This document shows positions 37,726 through 46,968 of a stretch of 49,143 nucleotides of DNA, in pieces; within the stretch, counting starts at the first letter, position 1; every line of letters begins with the position of its first letter. The DNA comes from Acinetobacter amyesii (GTDB lineage Bacteria > Pseudomonadota > Gammaproteobacteria > Pseudomonadales > Moraxellaceae), in assembly GCF_002018365.1 (NCBI RefSeq), contig NZ_MVKX01000014.1, forward strand, positions 1-49,143, given 5' to 3'. The notes below the pieces were generated by a model. It had not been told where the DNA came from. It ran no database searches and saw only the letters and a program-made list of their open reading frames with translations. Made by a program: the position numbers and the translations under genes.

Positions 37726-37859
37726 GTTACTTTTGTTTCGGCAAAAGTAACCAAAACCATTTGTCATCCGCAAAACTCGGCAACTGTTTGCAACTAAAAA
37801 AATGATCGCAGAAACATTCACTTTTAAATTACCATTTGCCTCAAACAGTTGCGGATGAC
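37726..37859. repeat. Palindrome cluster 2
   Basis: GTTACTTTTG / CAAAAGTAAC with loop TTTCGG (37726-37751) shares both arms with the last hairpin of cluster 1. A larger hairpin has outer arms GTCATCCGCAA (37763-37773) and TTGCGGATGAC (37849-37859) and inner arms CAACTGTTTG (37781-37790) and CAAACAGTTG (37842-37851). Confidence 0.75.
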
Positions 37860-37894
37860 GTTTCCTCGTATCCAATGCAAGTTATGCAGATGCA

Positions 37895-37930
37895 AATTAA
37901 AAAGCACTCCATTTGGAGTGCTTTTTAATT
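37895..37930 (-). terminator. Terminator of the 609-aa ilvD gene
   Basis: A 16-bp stem, arms at 37895-37910 and 37915-37930, with core AAAGCACTCC and GGAGTGCTTT and an ATTT loop. It lies 14 bp beyond the ilvD stop. Confidence 0.92.
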
Positions 37931-37943
37931 AAAAATCTAAAGC

Positions 37944-39773
37944 TTAGATTTCACGTACTGCGCCTTTCGCTGCACTTGTGGTATGCATGGCATACGCTTT
38001 CAATGCTTTCGAAATTTTACGTGGACGCTCTTCAACTGGATGCCAACCTTTAGCTTCTTGCGCTGCACGGCGAGCTGCCATAGTCGCTTCATCAACAGCT
38101 AAGTTGATGGTACGGTTTGGAATATCAATTTCGATTAAATCGCCATCTTCCACCAAACCAATTGCACCGCCTTCTGCTGCTTCAGGAGACACGTGACCAA
38201 TAGAAAGGCCTGATGAACCGCCAGAGAAACGACCATCCGTTAATAGTGCACATTCTTTACCTAAACCTTTGGATTTTAGGTAGCTGGTTGGGTACAGCAT
38301 TTCTTGCATGCCTGGACCACCGCGTGGACCTTCGTAACGAATAACAACCACATCGCCTGCTTTGATTTCATTGCCCAAAATCGATTCTACTGCAGAATCT
38401 TGGCTTTCAAATACACGTGCAGTACCGTTGAATTTCAGAATAGAATCATCCACACCTGCCGTTTTTACAATACAGCCATCTAGCGCGATGTTGCCATAAA
38501 GCACCGCTAAACCACCATCTTTAGAGAATGCATGTTCTGCATTACGGATTACACCCGCTTCACGGTCACCGTCAAGACGTTGGTAATAACGATCTTGAGA
38601 GAATGCTGTTTGCGTTGGCACACCACCCGGCGCTGAACGGAAGAATTGGTAAACGTCTTCATTTTCAGTACGGATGATGTCCCATTTATCCAAAGCATCT
38701 TTTAGTGAAGCTTCATGAACGGTACCAACCGAAGTATCGAGCAAGCCTGCACGGTCTAATTCACCGAGAATTGACATGATGCCGCCCGCACGGTGTACAT
38801 CTTCCATATGCACGTCGTTTTTCGCAGGTGCAACTTTACAGAGTACAGGCACTTTGCGAGACAAACGGTCAATGTCGTCCATCGTGAAATCAACGCCAGC
38901 TTCATTTGCAGCCGCTAATAAATGCAGAACAGTATTAGTTGAACCACCCATGGCGATATCCAAAGTCATGGCATTTTCATACGATGCTTTGGTCACCATT
39001 TCACGTGGCAATACGCTGTAATCATCTTGTTCGTAGTGACGCTTGGTAATTTCTACGATTAATTGACCAGCTTTTTCAAATAATTTTTTACGGTTGGCAT
39101 GAGTTGCAAGTGTAGAACCATTACCCGGTAAAGACAGACCCAATGCTTCTGTTAAGCAATTCATTGAGTTTGCAGTGAACATACCTGAGCATGAACCGCA
39201 AGTTGGGCATGCAGAACGTTCGTATTCAGCAACTTCTTCATCAGTATAGTTGTCATCGGCAGCCACAATCATGGCATCAATCAAGTCGATCGCTTTGTCA
39301 TTGCCACGGATTTTGACTTTACCCGCTTCCATTGGCCCGCCAGAGACAAATACCACTGGAATGTTCAAGCGCATTGCCGCCATCAACATCCCTGGGGTAA
39401 TTTTGTCACAGTTGGAAATACATACCATGGCATCGGCACAGTGCGCGCTCACCATGTATTCTACTGAGTCTGCAATCAAGTCACGTGAAGGCAATGAATA
39501 CAGCATGCCGTCATGGCCCATCGCAATACCGTCATCGACTGCGATGGTGTTAAATTCTTTAGCAACACCGCCTGCTTGCTCAATTTGACGCGCCACAAGT
39601 TGACCAAGGTCTTTAAGATGAACGTGACCCGGTACAAATTGGGTAAATGAGTTCACGACGGCAATAATTGGTTTACCGAAGTCTTCATCTTTCATACCAG
39701 TTGCACGCCATAAGCCGCGCGCACCCGCCATATTTCTTCCGTGTGTCGATGTTTTTGAACGATAGTCAGGCAT
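37944..39773 (-). CDS. ilvD: Dihydroxy-acid dehydratase, long (609-aa, E. coli-like) type
   Basis: The second branched-chain dehydratase, 609 aa as in enterobacteria. It has cluster cysteines in CDKITPG and [19 protein letters not shown], the early segment [19 protein letters not shown], and C-terminal [28 protein letters not shown] precedes the ATG. It ends at its own terminator, and the two ilvD genes lie on the same strand but are separated by repeats, so they are probably transcribed independently. This copy is the more likely biosynthetic housekeeping enzyme. Confidence 0.95.
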   Translation of the reverse strand: MPDYRSKTSTHGRNMAGARGLWRATGMKDEDFGKPIIAVVNSFTQFVPGHVHLKDLGQLVARQIEQAGGVAKEFNTIAVDDGIAMGHDGMLYSLPSRDLIADSVEYMVSAHCADAMVCISNCDKITPGMLMAAMRLNIPVVFVSGGPMEAGKVKIRGNDKAIDLIDAMIVAADDNYTDEEVAEYERSACPTCGSCSGMFTANSMNCLTEALGLSLPGNGSTLATHANRKKLFEKAGQLIVEITKRHYEQDDYSVLPREMVTKASYENAMTLDIAMGGSTNTVLHLLAAANEAGVDFTMDDIDRLSRKVPVLCKVAPAKNDVHMEDVHRAGGIMSILGELDRAGLLDTSVGTVHEASLKDALDKWDIIRTENEDVYQFFRSAPGGVPTQTAFSQDRYYQRLDGDREAGVIRNAEHAFSKDGGLAVLYGNIALDGCIVKTAGVDDSILKFNGTARVFESQDSAVESILGNEIKAGDVVVIRYEGPRGGPGMQEMLYPTSYLKSKGLGKECALLTDGRFSGGSSGLSIGHVSPEAAEGGAIGLVEDGDLIEIDIPNRTINLAVDEATMAARRAAQEAKGWHPVEERPRKISKALKAYAMHTTSAAKGAVREI

Positions 39774-40210
39774 TTTATATTTCCAACAAAGTTTGAGCTT
39801 GAAATGAACCCTGCAGATTCACTCTGGCTAAATCATACTGACAATGATGTAAAATCAGTCGAATTTTGAACCTATCATACACCAAGCCATTGTTTTTAAA
39901 GATGGCTTTTTAAGCTGAGATTTGGGCAGATGGGTCTATAAATAAAACCGAGTGATTTGACGACAAAAATCTTTTAACTGAAATCTACTATACCGCCATC
40001 AAAGGCTGCACAATACAAAACTTTCATGAATAATTTTTAAATTTTATATAAATATAATTTATTTAAAAATTGTAAATTTGCATTTTTGGGTTATGAAATC
40101 ATTGAGCTTGGACAGCTTCAAAGTTGCAAAAATCAATTTCTAATGTTCTAAATTACGCTTTAATCCTTTGCTATAATCCACATATTCAACACAGATTCGG
40201 TTCATTCATT
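39774..40210. other. Intergenic region between ilvD and fmt
   Basis: About 440 bp of AT-rich divergent promoter region. No tRNA, terminator or leader peptide was recognised. An in-frame extension of fmt to an ATG at 40124 lies here but is judged non-coding. Confidence 0.55.
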
Positions 40211-41170
40211 TTGAAAATCATCTTTGCCGGTACACCAGAATTTGCCGCAACAGCATTAGCTGCATTGCTCAAAACACAACATGAAATTGTTGCGGTATAC
40301 ACTCAACCTGACCGCAAAGCAGGTCGTGGACAAAAATTAACAGCATCCGCTGTTAAAGTCTTAGCACTTGAACATGATATTCCTGTTTACCAACCCCTTC
40401 ATTTCAAATCATCGACTGAAGAAGGTTTAGCCGCACAGGCGGAATTAAAAGCCTTAAATGCCGATGTTATGGTGGTTGCAGCCTATGGTTTGATCTTGCC
40501 GCAAGTGGTGCTAGATACCCCGAAATATGGTTGTCTGAATATTCATGGCTCATTGCTGCCACGTTGGCGTGGTGCAGCACCGATTCAACGTGCCATCGCT
40601 ACAGGTGATGCTGAAACTGGCGTCACCATTATGAAAATGGCAGCCGGACTGGATACTGGCGACATGATGTATAAAACCATCTGCCCGATTGAGGCAACGG
40701 ATACCTCCGCAACTTTGCATGACAAACTTGCAGAGCAAGGTGCAACCGCAATTGCTGCTGTTTTAGATACTGAACAAACGTTGCAGCAATATTTAGACAG
40801 CCGTGAAATCCAAGACGAAGCATTAACAGTTTATGCACATAAGCTTTCAAAAGCTGAAGCAAAAATTGATTGGTCCATCGATGCCGTACAAATCGATCGC
40901 AACATCCGTGCCTTTAATCCGTGGCCGGTAGCATTTATTCAGTTAGATGAACAAAACAATTTACGCGTTTGGCATTCTGAACTTTCTGCTGCATCTGCAC
41001 CAAATGCTCAAGCAGGTGAAATCATCGCCATCGACAAAAAAGGCATACACGTTGCTTGCGCCAATGGCAGCGTGATTATTTTGACCTCTTTACAATGGCC
41101 GGGTGCTAAACCACTCAACCCTGTACAAATTTTACAAACCCAAAAATTGACTATTGGACAAATTTTATAA
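40211..41170 (+). CDS. fmt: Methionyl-tRNA formyltransferase
   Basis: Formylates initiator Met-tRNA using 10-formyl-tetrahydrofolate. I use the TTG at 40211, giving KIIFAGTPEFA at residue 2 and 319 aa, the usual length; the in-frame ATG at 40124 would add 29 residues with no counterpart in the family. Hallmarks: NIHGSLLPRWRGAAPIQRAI, with the catalytic Asn, His and downstream Asp region (GDAETGVTIMKM, GLDTGD). The C-terminal tRNA-binding domain is present. Its stop overlaps the rsmB start (TAATG). The usual upstream def gene is absent. Confidence 0.95.
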   Translation: MKIIFAGTPEFAATALAALLKTQHEIVAVYTQPDRKAGRGQKLTASAVKVLALEHDIPVYQPLHFKSSTEEGLAAQAELKALNADVMVVAAYGLILPQVVLDTPKYGCLNIHGSLLPRWRGAAPIQRAIATGDAETGVTIMKMAAGLDTGDMMYKTICPIEATDTSATLHDKLAEQGATAIAAVLDTEQTLQQYLDSREIQDEALTVYAHKLSKAEAKIDWSIDAVQIDRNIRAFNPWPVAFIQLDEQNNLRVWHSELSAASAPNAQAGEIIAIDKKGIHVACANGSVIILTSLQWPGAKPLNPVQILQTQKLTIGQIL

Positions 41171-42477
41171 TGAAGCAATCTCCCAACGCCTCGACCCGAG
41201 ACCTTAATTTACGTGCTCAGGTAGTGAAGACGTTATTGGCTGTCCAAAATGGTCAATCGCTGCAATCTGTCCTCGCGCAGCAAATGAATATCGTGTCAGA
41301 TAAAGACCGTGCTTTATTCCACGAATTGGTGCTTGGTTGTTTACGTCAATGGTATGCATTGAAACAACTGACTTTACCACTTCTGTCTAAGCCGGTAGAT
41401 AACCAAGTGGTTGAAACCTGTTTATACCTTGGTTTGTACCAATTATTGTGTACCCGTGTCGCGGCTCATGCTGCAATTTCTGAAACGGTAGAAGCTGCAA
41501 AACAATTGGGTATGGGAAGTCTAAGTGGCTTAATCAACGCAATTTTGCGCCGTGCAACACGTGAAACAGAACAGTTCTACGACGTGCTTGAACAAGCCAC
41601 CAATTTACCAAGTTGGTTAACCAAACGTCTGAAAAAAGACTGGGGTGAACAATTTGATGAACTTAGCTATGAGCTTAAACAAATTGCGCCACTGACTTTA
41701 CGTGTCAATACACGCCAAGTGAGCCGTGACGAATACCTCGATATTTTGGAAGATGAAGGCATCGATGCACATCGCTGTGAACTGTCTGATGTCGGCATTG
41801 TGATGGATGAAAGTCTACATATTCCAAGTTTGCCGGGCTTTGAAGCCGGTGGTTTTTCGGTACAAGATGAACATGCTCAGCTGTGTGCAACACTATTGCC
41901 AAATCTCGATGGTAAATTTGTGATTGATGCTTGTGCTGCGCCGGGTGGTAAAACCGCACATATTTTAGAGACTTTCCAACCGAAGAAACTCATTGCACTG
42001 GATCAAGATGAAAAGCGTCTGAAACGTGTAGTTGAAAACCTTGATCGTTTGGATCTCGATGGTAAACATGTCGAAATCCAAACTGCTGATGCCATCACCT
42101 ACACTGCTCCTGAACTTGCTGATTGTATCGTGCTCGATGCCCCATGTACTGCTGTCGGTGTAATGCGTCGTCATCCTGACATTCGTTTACTACGTCAATC
42201 GGGCGACATTGCGAAAACCGTTGTGTTACAAAAGCAAATTTTGGAAAACATGTGGAAGCAGCTTAAAGTCGGCGGCACGTTGCTTTACATCACTTGCTCG
42301 ATTTTAAAAGCTGAAAATGAACAGCAAATGGTTGAGTTCTTTGCCAATCATGCCGATGCCCAAGAAATTAAAATTGAAGCAGATTGGGGCGTTGAACAAA
42401 TCCATGGTCGTCAACTTTTCCCGAAAGTGGGTTATGGCGATGGCTTCTTCTACTGCCGCATTCAAAAAAAGGCTTAA
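41170..42477 (+). CDS. rsmB: 16S rRNA (cytosine-967-C5)-methyltransferase
   Basis: SAM-dependent methylation of C967 of 16S rRNA. The 435-aa protein has an N-terminal NusB-like RNA-binding domain (about 1-140) followed by the methyltransferase. Its SAM motif is DACAAPGGKTAHILE. Motif IV DAPCTAVGVMRRHPDIR has the releasing Cys, and motif VI YITCSILKAENE has the catalytic Cys. The fmt-rsmB order is standard for gammaproteobacteria, and here the genes overlap by one base. Confidence 0.97.
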   Translation: MKQSPNASTRDLNLRAQVVKTLLAVQNGQSLQSVLAQQMNIVSDKDRALFHELVLGCLRQWYALKQLTLPLLSKPVDNQVVETCLYLGLYQLLCTRVAAHAAISETVEAAKQLGMGSLSGLINAILRRATRETEQFYDVLEQATNLPSWLTKRLKKDWGEQFDELSYELKQIAPLTLRVNTRQVSRDEYLDILEDEGIDAHRCELSDVGIVMDESLHIPSLPGFEAGGFSVQDEHAQLCATLLPNLDGKFVIDACAAPGGKTAHILETFQPKKLIALDQDEKRLKRVVENLDRLDLDGKHVEIQTADAITYTAPELADCIVLDAPCTAVGVMRRHPDIRLLRQSGDIAKTVVLQKQILENMWKQLKVGGTLLYITCSILKAENEQQMVEFFANHADAQEIKIEADWGVEQIHGRQLFPKVGYGDGFFYCRIQKKA

Positions 42478-42510
42478 TCCGCAATAGAAGTTGCTTTTAA
42501 GCACCACATA

Positions 42511-42538
42511 AAAAAAGGAACCCAAAGGTTCCTTTTTT
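42511..42538. terminator. Bidirectional terminator between rsmB and the transporter small subunit
   Basis: A 12-bp stem AAAAAAGGAACC (42511-42522) and GGTTCCTTTTTT (42527-42538) with loop CAAA. Confidence 0.93.
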
Positions 42539-42554
42539 TTATCAGCGATGAAGC

Positions 42555-42662
42555 TTAATCTTCTTCATCTGGATGTTTTGCTAAATGAATCGACGCTAAG
42601 ATCAAGCCGCCCCAAAGCAAAACAATTGAAATGATCATCATGATTAATGCAGATGTATTCAT
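42555..42662 (-). CDS. MetS-type small subunit of the NSS transporter (35 aa)
   Basis: A 35-codon gene read from 42662 to 42555. It gives a single membrane helix (ALIMMIISIVLLWGGLILA) and a charged tail ending HPDEED. It starts one base after the transporter stop codon and is preceded by GGAGAAA within that gene's end. The size, single helix and position match the MetS-type partners of MetP sodium symporters. It probably assembles with the transporter in the inner membrane. Annotation pipelines can miss a gene this short. Confidence 0.85.
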   Translation of the reverse strand: MNTSALIMMIISIVLLWGGLILASIHLAKHPDEED

Positions 42663-42663
42663 G

Positions 42664-44148
42664 TTATTTCTCCTCTGGGTTTTGGTCTTTCATGCAACTA
42701 AATACAATCGCACCAAGCACAAAGATCGCAATGACAAAACCGGCTACAGGCAATAATACCTCTACCGGATAACCACCATAGCCTTTAGATGCAACGTCTT
42801 TAATGGTTAAGCCTAAAGCCACCAATAATGAAAGCGGAGTAACAACCGTTAATAAGAAGTTCCAACCGAAGCCCAATTTGATACTTGAATATTGATTCAC
42901 ATGATCACGTAATTGCGCAAGCAATGGACGACGGAACCAAGACACCAAAATAATAGAGAACAAACCACCCGCAACGATACCAATGTTATTGGCAAAGTAG
43001 TCAATGATGTCAACGAAAGTAATCGCACTGTGGGTTGAGAAAATTAAGGTCGATACAATGGCAGAACCACCCGCAACAATCGTTACAGCTTTTTTACGTG
43101 ACCAGCCCAATTTATCTTGGAACGATGCGATTGGCACTTCCAAAATACTCACCATTGAGGTGATACCCGCAACCGCAAGTGATGAGAAGAACAAGAAACC
43201 AAATAAATCACCGCCTGCACCCAAGCTCGAAATGATTTTCGGGAAGGCAATGAAGGCCAAGCCAATACCGCCTGAAACCACTTCATTTACAGGTACACCC
43301 GCACTATGCGCCATAAAGCCCAATGCTGCAAAAATACCAATACCCGCTAAGATTTCAAATGACGAGTTGGCTAATGCAACCACTACACCTGAACCAGTCA
43401 AGTTGGTTTTTGCTTTTAAGTAAGACGCATAGGTCAACATGATCCCGAAACCAATCGATAACGAGAAGAAGATATGACCAAAGGCTGCTAACCATACTTT
43501 ATAGTCAGTCATCGCTTCCCAGTTTGGCGTAAAGAATGCATTTAAACCTTCTGTAGCGCCAGGTAAACGCACCGCTTGAATCACTAAAATCGAGAATAAA
43601 ATCACCAACAATGGAATAAAGATTTTATTCGAAAGCTCTACACCCTTCTTCACACCACCATATAAAATGAACATGGTAATCGCCCAAACAATCACCAATC
43701 CAAAGAATAAGGTCGGTACAAAACCAAAGGCAATTCCATCGGCATTTTGCAAGTAGGTATTAAAGAAGAAGCCTTGAGTATCTTCACCCCATTTTTGACC
43801 GATTGAGTAGAAAATATAACTGCCGGCCCATGACAATACGCTGGCATAGTAGATCCCGATGATGAGTGTCACCATCACCTGCCACCAGCCTAATGCCTCA
43901 CTGTTCATAAGTTTTTTATATGCAGTTGGCGGTGCTTTTCGGAATTTATGCCCCACCGCATAATCTAAGAACAATAAAGGCAAACCCGCTGCAAAAATTG
44001 CAATTAAATAGGGAATTAAAAATGCACCACCACCATTTTCATACGCCACGTAGGGGAAACGCCAAATGTTTCCCAAACCTACAGCGGAACCAATAGCGGC
44101 AATGATAAATCCTGATCGTGCCGACCAGTTTTCACGATTATCTGACAT
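42664..44148 (-). CDS. Sodium-dependent amino-acid transporter (NSS/SNF family, MetP-like)
   Basis: The 494-aa membrane protein has about 12 helices of the LeuT fold. It carries the family opening WSARSGFIIAAIGSAVGLGNIWRFPYVAYENGGGAFLIPY, which contributes the Na+ and substrate site, and GLPLLFLDYAVGHK. MetP of Corynebacterium, which works with small subunit MetS, takes up methionine and alanine. The presence of a MetS-type gene supports that group, but the substrate is inferred. AGGTG lies six bases before the ATG. Confidence 0.88.
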   Translation of the reverse strand: MSDNRENWSARSGFIIAAIGSAVGLGNIWRFPYVAYENGGGAFLIPYLIAIFAAGLPLLFLDYAVGHKFRKAPPTAYKKLMNSEALGWWQVMVTLIIGIYYASVLSWAGSYIFYSIGQKWGEDTQGFFFNTYLQNADGIAFGFVPTLFFGLVIVWAITMFILYGGVKKGVELSNKIFIPLLVILFSILVIQAVRLPGATEGLNAFFTPNWEAMTDYKVWLAAFGHIFFSLSIGFGIMLTYASYLKAKTNLTGSGVVVALANSSFEILAGIGIFAALGFMAHSAGVPVNEVVSGGIGLAFIAFPKIISSLGAGGDLFGFLFFSSLAVAGITSMVSILEVPIASFQDKLGWSRKKAVTIVAGGSAIVSTLIFSTHSAITFVDIIDYFANNIGIVAGGLFSIILVSWFRRPLLAQLRDHVNQYSSIKLGFGWNFLLTVVTPLSLLVALGLTIKDVASKGYGGYPVEVLLPVAGFVIAIFVLGAIVFSCMKDQNPEEK

Positions 44149-44515
44149 AGAACACCTAAACCTCAGGCATCTTTAACTGCTGCTTGTTATGGTTATATCG
44201 CGAGCAAAAAAAGAACCATAAAAATAAAATTCTGGGTGTTTGATCTGGTGAGATACCTTGTGAGCGTCTATACCAAATTGCAAACAGAAAAATCACATGC
44301 GCATTTTGGTTAAAAACACCACAAATAACTTTCCCTTTGTATGAATTAACAATACTCACTTTTTTTAAGTTTTTCTGTAATTTCTACGGCAAATATTCCA
44401 TTTTTATAATATGTTTAAGTTTAAATGTTCATTTAATCAGCTTATTTTTCATACAATTTAAGTTATCAATAATATAACTTTTAGGAATGTTTTATTTCCT
44501 ATTAAATTTTTAAAG
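44149..44515. other. Intergenic region between transporter and DUF1287 gene
   Basis: AT-rich upstream region of the transporter. A 67-codon minus-strand frame at 44156-44359 has no ribosome site or recognisable product. No tRNA or riboswitch was recognised. Confidence 0.55.
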
Positions 44516-45076
44516 TTATTTCACTCGATAATGTCCGGTAATTTGATAGGCATGCAAAAGATCTTCTTCCTGTGCGCCCTCTCCAATATTATGGATGATC
44601 AGCGGAACATCGCTAGCTTTCACTTTACGATCTGAAACCACGCCAATATGCACTAAACGACGCCCTAAGTCCCAAGTGACAATATCTCCTGCCAAATACT
44701 GCTTATCTTTGACAACATAGCCCTGACGTTGCATCCAAGTTTGAATATTGGGAACACGTCGATGATCAATATTTTTATCGGTTCCTTTTAAGCCCCATTT
44801 TTGTGGATACTGCTTAAAATTGGCTTTCATATCTTCATGAATGGCTTGTTGTAAATCAATCCCTTGCTGTCGTAATGCACGAATTACCACGTCGGTACAA
44901 ACACCCTTGATTAAAGGGACATCTCCCATCGGATAACGCAGTGCAGTATACGCAGGATCATAATATAAGGTTTTCCCAATTTGACTGCGTGCATCCGTCA
45001 CCATTTGAGTGGCATTAAATGCAAAGACAGCCATATTCACGGTCATCAAACTGACCAATAATAAAATTCGTTTCAT
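44516..45076 (-). CDS. DUF1287 domain-containing exported protein
   Basis: The 186-aa protein has a signal peptide (MKRILLLVSLMTVNMAVFA) and a DUF1287 domain. The domain motifs are ARSQIGKTLYYDPAY, IKGVCTDVVIRALRQQGIDL (Cys-Thr-Asp) and GDIVTWDLGRRLVHIGVVS (His). The Cys/His pair and this order resemble NlpC/P60-like papain-fold hydrolases; E. coli YijF belongs to the same family. The envelope substrate is unknown. It stands 88 bp upstream of the aldehyde dehydrogenase end on the same strand. Confidence 0.85.
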   Translation of the reverse strand: MKRILLLVSLMTVNMAVFAFNATQMVTDARSQIGKTLYYDPAYTALRYPMGDVPLIKGVCTDVVIRALRQQGIDLQQAIHEDMKANFKQYPQKWGLKGTDKNIDHRRVPNIQTWMQRQGYVVKDKQYLAGDIVTWDLGRRLVHIGVVSDRKVKASDVPLIIHNIGEGAQEEDLLHAYQITGHYRVK

Positions 45077-45163
45077 TTTTTCTTATTCACTTTAGATTTT
45101 TGAAATGATTCAAAAACTGGGCTTCGAACAGATCCATACTGAACCAAGCCCATGTTTAAACAG

Positions 45164-46609
45164 CTACAGTTTTATTGCCAATACGCGTTCTTCTTGCATA
45201 TCTCGAATGGCAGACTGAATTCCTTCACGGCCTAAGCCAGAATCTTTTACGCCACCATAAGGCATGTTATCGACACGGAAAGATGGAATGTCATTAATAA
45301 TCACTCCACCGACCTCTAAGTGATTCCACGCATACAGCATTTTATTCAAATTTTGCGTATAGACACCCGCTTGTAAACCAAAACGGCTGCTATTAATTTT
45401 GGCGATGCCTTTTTCAAAATTTTTGTATTTTTCTAAAATCGCTACAGGGCCAAAGATTTCATCTTTATACACTTCTAGTGATTCATCGACATTTTCCAAT
45501 AAAATTGGATCGAGCAAAGCCCCCTGATGTTCACCACGTACCAATGCTTTGGCACCTTTTTTTACTGCTTTATCGACCCATTTATGCACGCGTGTTGCTT
45601 CTGCTTCCTTAATCATAGGACCGACCATGGTGCTTTCCAAGTGAGGATCAGCCGCTTTAAGCTGCTTCATTCTCGCCACGAGTTTTTTCTTCACATCGGC
45701 ATAGATATCAGCATGCACCAAGATGCGTTGTACGCTGATACACACCTGCCCTGCGTGGTTATACGCCCCACCCACTAAGCGTTCAATAAATGCCGCTGAA
45801 ATTTCTGTATCAGGCTCAACCAATACAGCAGCGTTGCCACCGAGTTCCAAAGTCACTTTTTTACGCCCCGCACGCGCTTTCATATCCCAACCAACCACAT
45901 CGGAACCGGTAAAGCTGAGCAGTTTAAATCGGTCGTCTGTGACCAAGACATCTGCATGTTCACGTGGACAAGGTAAAACCGAAAAGGCACCTTTTGGTAA
46001 ATCCGTTTCGGCCAAAACTTCCGCAATTTTTAAAGCTGAAATAGGCGTCAAACTTGCAGGTTTCAGCACAAATGGACAGCCTGCGGCAATGGCAGGTGCA
46101 ATTTTATGCGCAGTAAGATTGATCGGAAAATTAAACGGGCTGATCAACGATACAGGACCAATTGGCACATGTTTGACCATACCTTGATAGCCAGATGCTG
46201 CTGCGGTAACCGCCAATGGGATCATGCGACCATCATCCATCTGTGTGACAGCATCGGCAGCAATTTGAAAGGTATTGATTAAACGTTCAACTTCAGCAGC
46301 TGCGGCTTTACGCGGTTTTCCACCTTCCGCAATTAAAATTTCAGTCAATTCTGCACGCATTTCGTTAAAGCGTTTTACACAGTGCAGTAAGATTTTTTGT
46401 TTTTGAAAAGGTTCCAATGCCGCCATTGCAGCGCTAGATTTAACCGCTGAATCAATGGCTTTTTCAATGGTTGCAGCATCTGCGAGTGCAACGCGTGCAT
46501 ATACGTCTTGGGTATATTTATGATTCACTTCTAACCACTGATCGGTAGTCGCTGCTTTACCTGCAACATAGAGCGGATAATCTTTTATATCTTGTACGGC
46601 TTTGGACAT
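45164..46609 (-). CDS. NAD(P)-dependent aldehyde dehydrogenase
   Basis: The product is 481 aa from the ATG at 46609 (MSKAVQD), which has GGAA eight bases upstream; the ATG at 46636 has none. It oxidises an aldehyde to the acid. Cofactor region SPFNFPINLTAHKIAPAIAAG, catalytic Glu in LELGGNAA and nucleophilic Cys in AGQVCISVQR are all intact. The sequence resembles the lactaldehyde/succinate-semialdehyde/phosphonoacetaldehyde group more than betaine-aldehyde enzymes. The next gene upstream is an AAHS transporter on the same strand, but a terminator lies between, so a shared substrate is only a possibility. Confidence 0.87.
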   Translation of the reverse strand: MSKAVQDIKDYPLYVAGKAATTDQWLEVNHKYTQDVYARVALADAATIEKAIDSAVKSSAAMAALEPFQKQKILLHCVKRFNEMRAELTEILIAEGGKPRKAAAAEVERLINTFQIAADAVTQMDDGRMIPLAVTAAASGYQGMVKHVPIGPVSLISPFNFPINLTAHKIAPAIAAGCPFVLKPASLTPISALKIAEVLAETDLPKGAFSVLPCPREHADVLVTDDRFKLLSFTGSDVVGWDMKARAGRKKVTLELGGNAAVLVEPDTEISAAFIERLVGGAYNHAGQVCISVQRILVHADIYADVKKKLVARMKQLKAADPHLESTMVGPMIKEAEATRVHKWVDKAVKKGAKALVRGEHQGALLDPILLENVDESLEVYKDEIFGPVAILEKYKNFEKGIAKINSSRFGLQAGVYTQNLNKMLYAWNHLEVGGVIINDIPSFRVDNMPYGGVKDSGLGREGIQSAIRDMQEERVLAIKL

Positions 46610-46636
46610 GACGATATTTCCATGATCTTGAGACAT

Positions 46637-46968
46637 TATTGATAAATGTGAATAAATCTATGCCTCTATCATGCGCTGACTGAGCACAGAGTTCACTATA
46701 TTTAAGTAACAAAATGAACCACAAGCCTCAAACTTGATTACTTATACGCCCTGAACTTCATCCCCTATTTTCAGATCTCGGCTTGTACTGAAAAACATAT
46801 GATCGAGTCTCTATATAACGATGAAATTAAATTAGAAAAGCTATTTAAAATATTAAATCTCATTATTTATCAATTTTTAATAAATCATTCAGCCCAAATT
46901 CAATGATAAGAATTATGAGTACAACATAAAAAAAGCCCATCAAATGACGGGCTTTTTAAATCTATGTT
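46637..46968. other. Intergenic region between ALDH and MFS genes
   Basis: AT-rich leader of the aldehyde dehydrogenase plus the terminator of the MFS gene at 46929-46957. Nothing else was recognised. Confidence 0.6.
46929..46957 (-). terminator. Terminator after the MFS transporter gene
   Basis: AAAAAGCCC (46930-46938) and GGGCTTTTT (46949-46957). The stem is continued by TCA/TGA after one mismatch. Confidence 0.82.

Larger units (their letters stand above)
37257..37943. other. Intergenic region between the two ilvD genes with palindromic repeats
   Basis: Nearly 690 bp with no convincing gene. It contains at least five hairpin-forming palindromes in two clusters (37406-37496 and 37726-37859), an AT-rich middle and the terminator of the 609-aa ilvD. 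A 70-codon minus-strand ORF crosses the second cluster and is probably spurious. Confidence 0.75.

Noticed and set aside
37663..37875. A 70-codon minus-strand ORF between the ilvD genes
   Set aside because: It reads through the palindrome cluster, and its sequence is explained by the repeats; it has no start signal.
40124..40210. N-terminal extension of Fmt from the ATG at 40124
   Set aside because: It would add 29 residues before the conserved first strand; the TTG at 40211 gives the normal family length.
44156..44359. A 67-codon minus-strand ORF upstream of the NSS transporter
   Set aside because: No ribosome site, Arg/Phe-rich composition unlike neighbours, lies in the promoter region, and no recognisable motif.
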